A stretch of 64,000 nt of DNA from the NCBI RefSeq assembly GCF_003584135.1, contig NZ_QXFI01000024.1, positions 24,365-88,364 on the forward strand, read 5' to 3'. The translations under genes and the position numbers were made by a program. Under the pieces are notes generated by a model. The model was not told where the DNA came from. It made no database searches and worked only from the letters and a program-made list of their open reading frames with translations. This DNA comes from Flagellimonas pelagia (GTDB lineage Bacteria > Bacteroidota > Bacteroidia > Flavobacteriales > Flavobacteriaceae). This document shows, in pieces, positions 17,750 to 27,266 of this stretch; within the stretch, counting starts at the first letter, position 1, and each line of letters opens with the position of its first letter.

Positions 17750-19147
17750 TTATTGATTGACTTTGGTAGGTTCATATAAACCAGGATCTGCCGGGGCCGC
17801 AGGATTTGACAAGACCTCGTCCTGGGGATACAACATACGCTCCACGTTTTGTGTACTGGTCGGTACGTTCAAAGGAAAAGGCACCGCTACGTCCGAATCA
17901 TTCTTTCGGAGTCTGCGCGCATCATCGAATGGCATATAGGTGGTAAAGCCAGAAACATATCGTTCTTCGATGATTTCCCTGAGCAAGGCAGTATTCGGGT
18001 CTGTCCCGTCTATATTTTCCATGCCACCGGAATTGAAATCCCCGGCCACATAGGCTTCATATAAATAGGGTTCGGCGGAAAAATTCGCATTTAGGAAACT
18101 TCCGGTATTCAGATAGGCACGCAACTCGTTCAAATGTCCCAAACCAATTTCGAAACTTTGGGTACGGGCACCCGCTTCCGCCAATATGAGCATATTCTCC
18201 TGAAATGTGATCATTGGCTGTGGTTCAAGTTCCTGTGCTACACCCAGATTTCCGTCCGCATCCGATTGGTCGATGACATAGTACTGGCGCCTGGCCGTTT
18301 CATCGGTCTTGGCATTGTTTCGGGAGATTCCACTGGTATCGTCCAATAGCTGCATCAAATAACTGTCCCCGGTCCCTGTGTTCGGGCTACCGGCCAAAAC
18401 AATGTAGTATTTGTTTTTGGTGGCGTTTTGCCCCGTAACGTCAAGGGGATTGAACATCATGTTGTTATCACTAGTGGAAATCCCGTTCAAGGCTGCACTA
18501 TAAGCTTCGCCATATGCTTTGGTATGCATAAAGTAACGAGCTTTAAGGGTCCATGCGGATTCGAGCCATTTGTCGCGGTCTCCTTGGAAGATGTAATCCT
18601 CCAGAACGCCAAAACCGGCAGCACCCTCTAAATCGGCGATGGCACTGTCCAACAGTATCTGTAACTGTTCAAAAACATAGAGTTGGTCATCGAATTCAGG
18701 GTTTTCTATATCACCCAATGCCTGAGAATATGGGATATCGCCGAACAAGGAAGCATAAGTACCCACCAAATGAGCTTCTACTACCTTGGAGATACCCAAT
18801 AATAGGGGGTTGTCCACAGCTCTGTCCTGTATTTGCCGCACTGGCGTCAAAACATTTTGGTAGCCATCCCAATCAAAGGTATTGTTGGCGACATTGTATT
18901 GATATCTTTCCAGTTCCACTTGTTCAAAACCGGTCAGTTGTCCGGACCAATAACCCGCCATTCTACTATAGGCCCCCAATTGGATGCCGATGTTTGAAAG
19001 CTCCGCGCCGTTTAGGAAAAGACCTGCGTCAATATCTGTTAAAGTTAATTGGTTCGGATTTTCGTTGAGATCTTCGACCATTTTTTCACAACCAAAAAAA
19101 ACGAAAGCCGTGAAAATCAAAAGAATTTGTATATATGTTGATTTCAT
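17750..19147 (-). CDS. SusD/RagB-like outer-membrane lipoprotein (SusD-like_2)
   Basis: Surface lipoprotein of 465 residues, lipobox FFGCEKM, followed by the NENPN motif typical of the SusD-like_2 family. Helical TPR-like repeats make up most of the chain. It should form the lid of the TonB-dependent transporter encoded 12 bases upstream and capture the ligand. No glycoside hydrolase or sugar transporter lies nearby, so the ligand is more likely a peptide or amino-acid derivative than a glycan. Confidence 0.93.
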   Translation of the reverse strand: MKSTYIQILLIFTAFVFFGCEKMVEDLNENPNQLTLTDIDAGLFLNGAELSNIGIQLGAYSRMAGYWSGQLTGFEQVELERYQYNVANNTFDWDGYQNVLTPVRQIQDRAVDNPLLLGISKVVEAHLVGTYASLFGDIPYSQALGDIENPEFDDQLYVFEQLQILLDSAIADLEGAAGFGVLEDYIFQGDRDKWLESAWTLKARYFMHTKAYGEAYSAALNGISTSDNNMMFNPLDVTGQNATKNKYYIVLAGSPNTGTGDSYLMQLLDDTSGISRNNAKTDETARRQYYVIDQSDADGNLGVAQELEPQPMITFQENMLILAEAGARTQSFEIGLGHLNELRAYLNTGSFLNANFSAEPYLYEAYVAGDFNSGGMENIDGTDPNTALLREIIEERYVSGFTTYMPFDDARRLRKNDSDVAVPFPLNVPTSTQNVERMLYPQDEVLSNPAAPADPGLYEPTKVNQ

Positions 19148-19159
19148 GATTATTAGGTT

Positions 19160-22100
19160 TTAGAAATTGGCTTGAAGGTTAAACAAAATCGAACGTGTTC
19201 CGGGATTGTTGAAGTAATTCATTCCGAAGGCATTGCTGACACCATAGTTATTGGTCTCTGGGTCCACATCCTTGATACCGGTCCATAGAATCAAATCCCG
19301 TCCCGTCACCGATATCCGGAACGAATCCAATGCCAGTTTTTTACTCAACTTAAGGCCTGAAAATGTATACCCAAGGGTCACGTTACGGAGCTTGGTCCAC
19401 GTGGCATCCTCGATGAACAGGTCATTGGTCTTGTTGAAACCAAGGCCACCTCCGATACCGCGATACCAAGATTCATCCAATAGAACATCCCCACCACCAA
19501 AGTCGGCAATGTTCCCCCTTACCGTGGTTCCGGCTAGGATTACATCTCCATTGACATTGACAAGGTCCTCTGTTAGGGTAACCTCCTGGGCTACATCCTT
19601 GTGTACGCCAAACCCATATAATACCACTCGTGTTCTATTAATGAAATCGCCACCTTGGGAATGTTCGAACAAGAAGCTGAAGTCAAGACCTTTAAAGTTT
19701 AGTTGCATGCCGATGCCTCCCCTCCAATCGGGATTTGGATCTCCGAGTACGCGGCTTTCCGTATCCAATTGTGGAAAACCGTTGGCATCCAAAGCCAAAC
19801 TATTGTCCTCATTTCTTAGGGTTCCTGGCAAGAAAAAGGAACTCATCGGATATCCCTTGACGGCTTTTGATGTTCCTCCAATATCCACGGTTTCGGCTCC
19901 AGCAATATCCACAACCATATTTTCGTTGTTGTTGTAATTGGTGTTGATCGAAAGTTTGAGGTCATCGGTTTCGATCAACTTGCCAGTAAGATCGACTTCA
20001 AGACCTTTGTTCTCGATGACCGCGGCGTTCTTATAGTTAAAGTTGAAACCGGAACTCGGATTGGCTTTGACGGCAAAGAGGATGTCCTTGGTTTCATTTC
20101 TATAATAGGTAAACCCTAATCCCACTCGGTCTTTAAAGAACCGTAAATCGGTACCAACTTCCCACTCTGTCTTAATCTCTGGTTTCAGATTTGGATTTCC
20201 TTTTTCCGAATCGACCATAAAACTTCCTCCGAAGTTTGAAAATCCTGTTGTGGCCAAAGTCTCGAATTTATAGGGAGCCGGTTGAATCCCTACCTTTCCC
20301 CAAGCTGCCCTAAGCTTTCCAAAACTCAGGAAATCAGAGGAACCGACCAGATCACTGAACTGCCAGGCAAGGTCTACTGAAGGATAGAAAAAACTCCCTT
20401 TTATGGTTGAAGAGGCTTCCAAGGCTCCTGAAAAATTGAAAAACAATTGACCATAAAGATTTATTCCCAAAATACCATAACCACGGTTTGAGCGAATATG
20501 CTGAAGATTACGATTCCAAGAACTGGCCGCTTGATCTGGATTGAGATCTGGTGTGGGTAACCTTGAATCAACGGCAAAAGGACTTATTGTATTTGTATTG
20601 ATAACTCTTTTCCGATCATTGAAGTTAACACCGAACGTGGCGGATACCCCTAAATCATTGCTAAAGTCATGTGTAGCAACTATAATTCCATCTAAATTGA
20701 ACTCCTTGCTGTTAATATCCGTCTGACTCCAATACCCGCTACTTCGAAGGCCACTAGCCGAACCGATTGGATAAAATTGACTTCTTGCATCCGTATAATA
20801 ATCCAGACCGCCCCTTAAAATGACTTTTAGCCAATTGACAGGGTCAATGGTCAACTCGGGATTGATGATGAAACGGTTGACATCATTGGGTGCTTTTTGT
20901 TCGTTTAAAGTCCATAAGGGATTGTTGTAAATGGGATTTTCAGATTCTCCCAATTGGCGTCTATAGGACCTTTGTCGATTTGTGATGATGTCTCCGTTGG
21001 ATGCCGTGTAGGTTCCGATATAGTCTGTAATATCAAAATCAGGTGCGGTCCTTAAAAGCCCTAAAAGGATACCGTTGGTTGTTTCCCCGGCCTGTTCAAT
21101 ACGATTCGATCTAGTGTTGGTAAAGGATACTCTATTGTTCCAACTCAACCAATCTGTCATTTGGAACTTGGTGTTCAACCTAACATTTTGTCTTTTGTAA
21201 TCATAATTTTTGATGATTCCTTTTTGATCCAAATTCTCATAACTAAAAAAGTAAGAGGCTCTTTGCCCTCCGCCATTTACGGATACATTGTGTTGTGAAA
21301 AGGTTCCAATACGAAAAACCTTGTCATAATTACTATCAGTAAATGTTTCTCTTGAGTTTTTTGAAATTACGGGATAATATCGATTGCCGGTTGTGCTTGA
21401 CAAAAAAGATGCTCCGGATGTATCCAAGTCATCGGGCTCACCTGAGCGGTCTGTGATTTTGTCGCCCCAGGATTCTGCAAAAGAAGTACTAAAAACTCCA
21501 TTACGTCCTTGTCCAAAGGAGTTCTGAAGAGGAGTTCTTACATTGATATAATCATAGGATTGTGAAAAAGTATATTGTATGGTTGGCTTTTGACCCAATT
21601 GACCACTTTTTGTAGTAATCACAATAACCCCATTTGCAGCACGGGAACCCCAAAGGGCAGCAGCTGATGCACCTTTCAAAATCTGAACTGAGGCGATATC
21701 CTTTGGATTGATGTCGTCCAATCGCGATTGTTGGCTGAGGGTGACGCCTCCAATATTGTCATTGCTCACGGGAATACCATCCAAAATGATCAAAGGCTGA
21801 CTGGCACCTTGAATGGTGTTCGCACCGCGGATCTGTATGGAAGATCCAGCCCCTGGGTCACCATTGGATTTGCCGATCCGTACCCCTGATGCCTTACCTG
21901 CCAATGCATTGATAACCCCGGCTTCCCCAGATTTGGCAATGTTCTCGGATTGGATAGTGGAACTTGTGGAACCTGATTCATCCTTTAGTTGCTTGGTACC
22001 AATGGCCGTTACGATAACTTCATCCAAATTACTGACACTGGGGACCATGGTCACATTGACGACGGGATTGTTCCCTACGGTTATTTCCTTGGTTTGGTAA

Positions 22101-22663
22101 CCAATATAGGAGTATACCAAAATGTCTCCTTGGGAGGCATCGATGGCATAGTTTCCATCGAAATCGGAGGAGACCCCCTTTATTGTCCCCTTAATGACAA
22201 TACTGACCCCAGGTAGGGGGGAGTTGTTCTCATCAGTAACGGTTCCTGTGATGTTAATGAAATTTGGCTTCGATGCCTTTTCTGATTGGGTGCTGATCTT
22301 TTCCGGTTCATTTTCCTTTTCTACAAGGACGATCAACTTTCTCCTGATTTCATAAGAAATATTGCTTTCGGCAAGGATAATGTCCATCAGGACATCGATT
22401 TTAACTTTTTCCACATCCACCGAAATCCTTTTGTTCAAATCCAATGTGGAATTTTTGTATAGGATATTGTAATCGGTACTCTCCTCAATTTTTTCGAAAA
22501 CGGATGCTATGGATGCATTTTCCATTTTCATCGAAACGAATTTTTGAGAATATGAATTATTGGCATTGAGTTGGAACAGTGCAACCAATAAAAACAGGGC
22601 GGAAATTTTCATTTTCAAATCTATTTTAGCACTAAAATAGCTTTTGCATAGTGTGTTTTTCAT
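19160..22663 (-). CDS. SusC/RagA TonB-linked outer-membrane transporter with STN domain
   Basis: Protein of 1167 residues. Order of parts: signal peptide near residues 16-38; STN (secretin/TonB short N-terminal) domain about 55-110; a carboxypeptidase-like regulatory beta domain about 138-215 (ITGTVTDENNSPLPGVS); TonB box near DEVIVTAIG; plug about 225-350 with DGIPVSNDNIGG; then a 22-strand barrel ending in the aromatic residue of NLQANF. The STN domain is the part that contacts FecR-type anti-sigma factors, and the fecR gene lies 105 bases upstream, so import is probably coupled to induction of this locus. Confidence 0.96.
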   Translation of the reverse strand: MKNTLCKSYFSAKIDLKMKISALFLLVALFQLNANNSYSQKFVSMKMENASIASVFEKIEESTDYNILYKNSTLDLNKRISVDVEKVKIDVLMDIILAESNISYEIRRKLIVLVEKENEPEKISTQSEKASKPNFINITGTVTDENNSPLPGVSIVIKGTIKGVSSDFDGNYAIDASQGDILVYSYIGYQTKEITVGNNPVVNVTMVPSVSNLDEVIVTAIGTKQLKDESGSTSSTIQSENIAKSGEAGVINALAGKASGVRIGKSNGDPGAGSSIQIRGANTIQGASQPLIILDGIPVSNDNIGGVTLSQQSRLDDINPKDIASVQILKGASAAALWGSRAANGVIVITTKSGQLGQKPTIQYTFSQSYDYINVRTPLQNSFGQGRNGVFSTSFAESWGDKITDRSGEPDDLDTSGASFLSSTTGNRYYPVISKNSRETFTDSNYDKVFRIGTFSQHNVSVNGGGQRASYFFSYENLDQKGIIKNYDYKRQNVRLNTKFQMTDWLSWNNRVSFTNTRSNRIEQAGETTNGILLGLLRTAPDFDITDYIGTYTASNGDIITNRQRSYRRQLGESENPIYNNPLWTLNEQKAPNDVNRFIINPELTIDPVNWLKVILRGGLDYYTDARSQFYPIGSASGLRSSGYWSQTDINSKEFNLDGIIVATHDFSNDLGVSATFGVNFNDRKRVINTNTISPFAVDSRLPTPDLNPDQAASSWNRNLQHIRSNRGYGILGINLYGQLFFNFSGALEASSTIKGSFFYPSVDLAWQFSDLVGSSDFLSFGKLRAAWGKVGIQPAPYKFETLATTGFSNFGGSFMVDSEKGNPNLKPEIKTEWEVGTDLRFFKDRVGLGFTYYRNETKDILFAVKANPSSGFNFNYKNAAVIENKGLEVDLTGKLIETDDLKLSINTNYNNNENMVVDIAGAETVDIGGTSKAVKGYPMSSFFLPGTLRNEDNSLALDANGFPQLDTESRVLGDPNPDWRGGIGMQLNFKGLDFSFLFEHSQGGDFINRTRVVLYGFGVHKDVAQEVTLTEDLVNVNGDVILAGTTVRGNIADFGGGDVLLDESWYRGIGGGLGFNKTNDLFIEDATWTKLRNVTLGYTFSGLKLSKKLALDSFRISVTGRDLILWTGIKDVDPETNNYGVSNAFGMNYFNNPGTRSILFNLQANF

Positions 22664-22768
22664 ACTTTTGATATGGTTTAAAAATTGGTCATTCAGTTTT
22701 TGAATTGTTTGAAAACCAGGGATTGTTCCCGCAATTCCTGGTTCTTTTTTAGGTTTAGTTCATAGGCG

Positions 22769-23920
22769 TTAGTTGTTTTTCTGAGTTAGTATTATTTTAT
22801 CGTTGGTTATCTTATAGGCAAAATCCTTGATTCTTTGGAATCCTTGTAGGACCTCTTCAATAGTTTCCGTTTTGAAGCGACCCGTGTACCGTTCACTTTT
22901 AAGAAGGTCCCCCCTTATTTCGATGGCCACATTGTAGTGCCTCTCCAATTTTTTGGTAATGTGGATGAAATCTTCGTTTTTGAAATACAGGATGCCTTCC
23001 TTCCAGGCAATGTACCTGCTGACATCCACATCGGTCAGTTGAAGTTCTTTATGACCATTGGAATAGAATGCCATTTGGTTCGGTTTTAAAAGGAGATGTG
23101 ATGCTTCGAAACCATTGCTCCTTTTGACCGAGAGACTGCCTTCCACCAAGACCACTTGAACGGTTTCGTCATCGGGATAGCTGGATAGGTTAAATTGAGT
23201 GCCCAAAACTTTAGTGTCCAACTCCCTTGTTTTGACCCTGAAAGGGCGCAAGGAATCGGATTCTACGGTGAAATATGCTTCCCCTGTCAATTCCACATCC
23301 CTTGGTCCCGAAGCATAAAATGCCGTGGGATAGGTCAAGGAAGAACCGGAATTGAGATAGACCTGGGTTCCATCGGAAAGCACAATCTCGAATTTCTTCC
23401 CATAGGGTACGTTGAGGGTATTGTATACCAAGGGTTCGCCCAAATCATCGTTCTCAATGCTAACTTTTTTGTATACAATCTTAGATCCATCCTGTTCAGC
23501 AATGATATTGTTTGAACGCGTGACAATTGAGGCATCCTTGTTCGATAGTTCCTTGGTCGTACCATTGTCCAGGACAATGGTGACTTCCTGTTGGCCAACG
23601 GTCTTTGGGCTATTGTTTCTTAACAAAAGCAATGTTGATATTCCGATAAGCCCGATAAAAATTGCAGCATACCGCAACCAAGCCTGTCTTCTTTTTCTTT
23701 TGGACCTGACTAAAAGGTCAAATTTTGACAGTAATTCCTTTTTGTACTGTTCGGCATTTTCCTGACCTAGGGACCGTGTTATCAAATAGTGAAGCTCGGC
23801 CGATTCCTTAAAGGAAGAAGGATTGTCCTTGACCCATTGGGCCAATTGCTCAATTTCATCCGGGTTTGAAGGGTTTTCAAAGAAATTGAAAATAATTTTT
23901 TTGATATGTTTATTTTTCAT
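22769..23920 (-). CDS. FecR family anti-sigma factor
   Basis: Membrane protein of 383 residues: about 80 cytoplasmic residues, one membrane helix (YAAIFIGLIGISTLLLL, near 84-100), a periplasmic FecR domain (around 170-270, with LTGEAYFTVE) and a C-terminal DUF4974 domain (FIHITKKLERHYNVAIEI). The cytoplasmic part should hold the divergently encoded ECF sigma factor; the periplasmic part should sense the STN domain of SusC. Gene order sigma / fecR / susC / susD is the classic Bacteroidota arrangement, here with sigma divergent. Confidence 0.93.
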   Translation of the reverse strand: MKNKHIKKIIFNFFENPSNPDEIEQLAQWVKDNPSSFKESAELHYLITRSLGQENAEQYKKELLSKFDLLVRSKRKRRQAWLRYAAIFIGLIGISTLLLLRNNSPKTVGQQEVTIVLDNGTTKELSNKDASIVTRSNNIIAEQDGSKIVYKKVSIENDDLGEPLVYNTLNVPYGKKFEIVLSDGTQVYLNSGSSLTYPTAFYASGPRDVELTGEAYFTVESDSLRPFRVKTRELDTKVLGTQFNLSSYPDDETVQVVLVEGSLSVKRSNGFEASHLLLKPNQMAFYSNGHKELQLTDVDVSRYIAWKEGILYFKNEDFIHITKKLERHYNVAIEIRGDLLKSERYTGRFKTETIEEVLQGFQRIKDFAYKITNDKIILTQKNN

Positions 23921-23980
23921 TATCGTTAAATGCGGATTACCAAAATGTTATTTGTTAAACGATCTGAAATTGACAAACCC

Positions 23981-24012
23981 TTGGTTTTAATCAAAAAATA
24001 TTGATAATATTG
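23981..24012 (+). promoter_or_regulatory. candidate promoter of ECF sigma gene
   Basis: TTG (23981-23983) and TAATATTG (24005-24012; one mismatch to TAnnTTTG) are 21 bases apart, 24 bases before the sigma ATG. The 115-base gap between the divergent fecR and sigma genes must hold both promoters. Confidence 0.4.
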
Positions 24013-24035
24013 ATCGGACTTAGAAGATAGGTGCA

Positions 24036-24623
24036 ATGGATTCCAATGATATCGGGGAAAATATTGATTTAATCGCAATCCAAAAGGGCAGTCGAAAGGA
24101 ATTCGAGAAGGTTGTTGAGCTTTATTACAACGAACTCTTTTTTTATGCCAAAAGTTTATGTAGGGACGAATTGTTGGCCAAGGATTTGGTCCAAGAAGCT
24201 TTTTTTGGACTATGGCAAAAAAGGGAAACTTTGAATGCAAAAACGGTTCTTAGGGGGTGGCTTTATCTTTCATTGAAGAATAAATTCCTGGATCATGTAA
24301 AAAAGTACAGAAAGGAAACCTATTTTTTCGAGAGGACCTATTCGGAGACCATGGAAACCCTTTCACAACAGGATCACCAAGAAAACCTATCCAGAAAGAT
24401 TGAATTGATGGATAGGGAGATTGACTTGTTGCCCAAGAAATGTCAACAAGTATTGGTCTTGAGCAAAAAGGAAGGTTTGACCAATGCGGAAATTTCAGAT
24501 TATCTCAACATTTCCATCAAAACCGTGGAAGGCCATCTTTCCAATGCATATAAAATCCTCAAGGAAAAGTTGTATGAGAAATTTCAAATTTTGTTCACTG
24601 TAATCGGTTTCAGATCAAAGTGA
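24036..24623 (+). CDS. ECF-type RNA polymerase sigma factor
   Basis: Sigma-70 family protein of 195 residues. Region 2 is visible at LAKDLVQEAFFGLWQKR (about 50-66) and region 4 with its helix-turn-helix at LTNAEISDYLNISIKTVEG (about 150-168). Size and lack of regions 1 and 3 make it an ECF factor of the FecI-like Bacteroidota group. It is divergent from fecR and probably transcribes the susC-susD locus when FecR signals ligand binding. Confidence 0.93.
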   Translation: MDSNDIGENIDLIAIQKGSRKEFEKVVELYYNELFFYAKSLCRDELLAKDLVQEAFFGLWQKRETLNAKTVLRGWLYLSLKNKFLDHVKKYRKETYFFERTYSETMETLSQQDHQENLSRKIELMDREIDLLPKKCQQVLVLSKKEGLTNAEISDYLNISIKTVEGHLSNAYKILKEKLYEKFQILFTVIGFRSK

Positions 24624-24761
24624 TGACGAATCGTTCTAGGTTCAATCCTTCATAGACCCCGATAGGGTTATAGTTGATTCAAATTTTTGCCAATCCTACC
24701 GTTAGTTGTTAATGGATTTCTTCCATCATTTTTTTACAGGACATGAATTTTGTTCTTTATA

Positions 24762-25478
24762 CTAGAATAATAATGAAAGTCCTGAAACCATTAGCAAAAA
24801 CAGGATGCTCTTTTTATAATGGGCCTTTCCTGATTTTTTGAACGTTTTTCTTCCCAAAAACTGGGCGGAAAGGAAAATGGGAAAAATAATCGCGGCGTAT
24901 TTACATTGCTCAAAATTTAAAATGCCATTTAAGGCCAAGGTTGGTATTCTGGTAAGGGTAACAAGTCCTAAAATGCCAATCATCGTGGCCCTTATGGTAT
25001 TGATTTCCTTGATCCTATTCTCCACGCAGATGATATACAATGGTCCCCCAGTGGAGAATATCCCAGAGAAAAAACCTGCCAAAATACCAAGACCTAAAAT
25101 ACTGGTATTCCCCAGATTCGATTCTCGCTTACCTAGAAGGGAATACAACACGTATGCGAGTATAAAGGCACCAAGCATTTTTTTTAAAAAGAATGGCTTG
25201 GAATATGAGAGGACCAAAACCCCTAAAACAACCCCTACAATTGATGTTATGGAAAGGTCAAGGATTGTTTTTTTATCAATGAAAACCCATTCCCTGTAAA
25301 TTAGGAAAATACTTGAAAATACATAGAATAGGGAAATGTAGGCAATGGCCTCCGGTAATTGAAACTTCAATAATAAGATGGGAAGTGCAATGAGAGAACC
25401 TGCAAATCCCATGGCACTTTGAACATAAAACCCTGCAAAAATACCTATGGTCAAAGTAATAAGTGAAAATAAATCCAT
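24762..25478 (-). CDS. TauE/SafE family membrane exporter
   Basis: Integral membrane protein of 238 residues with about 7-8 helices. The paired GFAGSLIALPILLLK (near residue 24) and ILAGFFSGIFSTGGPLYI (near 133) segments are the internally repeated TauE/SafE motifs. Characterised members move sulfite, sulfoacetate or other organosulfur anions across the inner membrane. An Lrp-type regulator is divergently transcribed 87 bases away, which suggests control by a small metabolite such as an amino acid. Confidence 0.88.
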   Translation of the reverse strand: MDLFSLITLTIGIFAGFYVQSAMGFAGSLIALPILLLKFQLPEAIAYISLFYVFSSIFLIYREWVFIDKKTILDLSITSIVGVVLGVLVLSYSKPFFLKKMLGAFILAYVLYSLLGKRESNLGNTSILGLGILAGFFSGIFSTGGPLYIICVENRIKEINTIRATMIGILGLVTLTRIPTLALNGILNFEQCKYAAIIFPIFLSAQFLGRKTFKKSGKAHYKKSILFLLMVSGLSLLF

Positions 25479-25565
25479 GTTCCAGAAATTGAACGGCTAA
25501 GCTAGTGGGTTGTAAAATGGTTTAAAAATTGAAAAATTGGAGAAAACAGGTATATTTAATTGAAT

Positions 25566-26021
25566 ATGCGTTATTTTGACAAAAAATATGTTGAAAAGAT
25601 GGTTGATGGAATAGATAACCGAATAATTGGTCTTCTGAGAAAGAATTCTAGGTATTCATTTGCCGAAATCGGCAGAATCATTTCACTTTCGCCTTCATCT
25701 GTGAGGGAAAGGATTCAAAAGCTGGAAGATTTAGGCATAATCGAATCGTACAGTCTCAAGGTCAATTATGCCTTGTTGGGATATGGGATGGAGGTCTTTA
25801 TCCTTCTAAAGATTTTCGATGGAAAACTAAAGTATTTTTTGGAGGAAATCCATGACTTTGTTGAAGTGGAGGAGGCGTATAGGATTACCGGCCCGTATAA
25901 TATCCATATTAGAGCAATTCTGCGGGACCAAAAACATTTGCAGGACTTTGTGGACAGGCTCATCAATTATGGAAGTCCAACAACCCTTTTGATTCTATCC
26001 GATATTGAAAAGAACTTGTGA
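25566..26021 (+). CDS. Lrp/AsnC family transcriptional regulator
   Basis: Regulator of 151 residues: an N-terminal helix-turn-helix (IIGLLRKNSRYSFAEIGRII, about 20-39, then SPSSVRERIQKLEDLGII) and a C-terminal RAM/AsnC ligand-binding domain. The ATG at 25566 is chosen over a TTG at 25560 because it starts MRYFDKKY, and a -7-like TATATTTA ends only 7 bases upstream. Members bind amino acids and wrap DNA as octamers. The obvious target is the divergent TauE/SafE gene. Confidence 0.88.
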   Translation: MRYFDKKYVEKMVDGIDNRIIGLLRKNSRYSFAEIGRIISLSPSSVRERIQKLEDLGIIESYSLKVNYALLGYGMEVFILLKIFDGKLKYFLEEIHDFVEVEEAYRITGPYNIHIRAILRDQKHLQDFVDRLINYGSPTTLLILSDIEKNL

Positions 26022-26348
26022 TTCATTGTTTACTTATTTGCGAACCGCATAATTCGATTTTAAATGTAATATAATATAATGATTTTTTGATTTTAATTTT
26101 TTGCATTAAGACATAAAATATAATCCACCCTGAGAAAATGTTCTAAGCATAATATTCTGGAGCTTGTCTGGTTATAAACTCTGCAAGAGATCTGTCCTCA
26201 ATATAAAAAGATACATAGGATAAACAATTCTTTATATTGTGATAGGTTATGTTGAAAGAAGTTCCCAAAAACAGTCAACATAAACTGAAATCATTTTATG
26301 AATTCGTCAATGCCTCTTAAAAGATAAAGTTAGAAGGGCTTATTTTTA
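26022..26348. other. A/T-rich stretch without a recognisable gene
   Basis: Neither strand shows a convincing reading frame. The stretch is strongly A/T-rich and contains no clear hairpin terminator; its right end carries the promoter of the next gene. Confidence 0.5.
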
Positions 26349-26356
26349 TATCTTTG
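26349..26356 (+). promoter_or_regulatory. -7 box upstream of small lipoprotein gene
   Basis: TATCTTTG is an exact TAnnTTTG match 22 bases before the ATG at 26379. No good TTG element is present at the expected distance, only GTTAG near 26329. Confidence 0.45.
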
Positions 26357-26378
26357 TTTATATCCCAAATCTGGCCTC

Positions 26379-26855
26379 ATGAGAAAATACACAATTACAG
26401 TTGGAGTGATATTGGTAATATCTTCTTGTAGCAAAGATGATGACGTTTCAATTAATGACAGGAAGGAGGCACTTTTTGGCCAATGGGAATATGAGGCTAT
26501 TGATTCCGATACTGCCGTTGATATCAATGGTGACGGGACCGTAAACATTGACCTATATAACACAAACGAAATTCGTCAATGTCTTAAAGACAACTTAATC
26601 TTTTTTACAGAAGGGGCAATTGGAGAAAAAAACGAGTTTAGAATTAATGAAAATGGTCTTTTCTGTGGTGAAGTTGACCCATATAGTACGGTGGAATCGG
26701 ACAAATATGAGTTGATCAATAACGAAATTCTACGCTTCGAGAACAGAAATGATATGCGAATCATAGAGTTTACCAAGAACCGTCTTGTACTGGAACAGGA
26801 TGATTTTTTGGATGATCAGGATGTCGTTATCACATATACTTACAAACGGTGTTGA
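26379..26855 (+). CDS. small lipoprotein of unknown function, lipocalin-like in length
   Basis: Protein of 158 residues with a short signal peptide and lipobox ISSCSKDDD. The run of acidic residues right after Cys resembles the surface-export signal of Flavobacteria lipoproteins, so it may face outward. The remainder (FGQWEYEAIDSDTAVDINGD, then repeated short beta stretches) is compatible with a lipocalin-like barrel; the DINGDGTVNID segment looks like a calcium-binding loop. No family is recognised with certainty. Single gene with its own promoter. Confidence 0.7.
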   Translation: MRKYTITVGVILVISSCSKDDDVSINDRKEALFGQWEYEAIDSDTAVDINGDGTVNIDLYNTNEIRQCLKDNLIFFTEGAIGEKNEFRINENGLFCGEVDPYSTVESDKYELINNEILRFENRNDMRIIEFTKNRLVLEQDDFLDDQDVVITYTYKRC

Positions 26856-26896
26856 TTCAGATATTGAATAAGTGGGGCATAGCCCATTAATGAATT

Positions 26897-27196
26897 TTAT
26901 ACCCTTACCACGGAGCCAAAAGTCCAATCGCTCCATTGCCCATCACTGTCCCGTACCCTTACTTCATAAGGCTGATCTAGGTATTTCAATCTACTTTCAC
27001 GCGGTTCGGTCTCCATCTCAAAATACCTGTCGACACCACTTCCCTTGGCTTCGCTGTAGTTCAACAATTTGGTATCCCAACGATTGTCCTGTCTGTTGAA
27101 AATGCGGATCTCGACCTGTTCCAAGCTTGCTCCATTATAGGCCTCCGAACAGTTAATGCTAAAGCAGGTATATATCCATTCTGTATATCGTCTATT
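26897..27196 (-). pseudogene. open fragment without start, coding-like C-terminal remnant
   Basis: From 27196 down to the stop at 26897 the minus strand is open for 99 codons but has no ATG; the first usable start is a TTG at 27124 giving 75 residues. The composition looks coding (FNRQDNRWDTKLLNY, RVRDSDGQWSDWTF) and the upstream part contains CSEAYNGASLEQVEI. It is best read as the 3' end of a gene whose front was lost, or as a small protein with a weak start. Family not recognised. Confidence 0.4.
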
Positions 27197-27244
27197 TTAT
27201 ATTAAATAACTGATATTGATTTAACTGTATTTAATTATATTTTT

Positions 27245-27266
27245 ATTAGTTCGATATTAGTTCGAT
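27245..27266. repeat. tandem 11-bp repeat, two exact copies
   Basis: ATTAGTTCGAT occurs twice back to back. It lies in a gene-free stretch (27197-27535) that also holds an imperfect hairpin at about 27366-27404 (ACAGGGGAAAACCACA against TGTGGATTTCCTGT, loop of about 7). No gene was found in the stretch. Confidence 0.6.
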
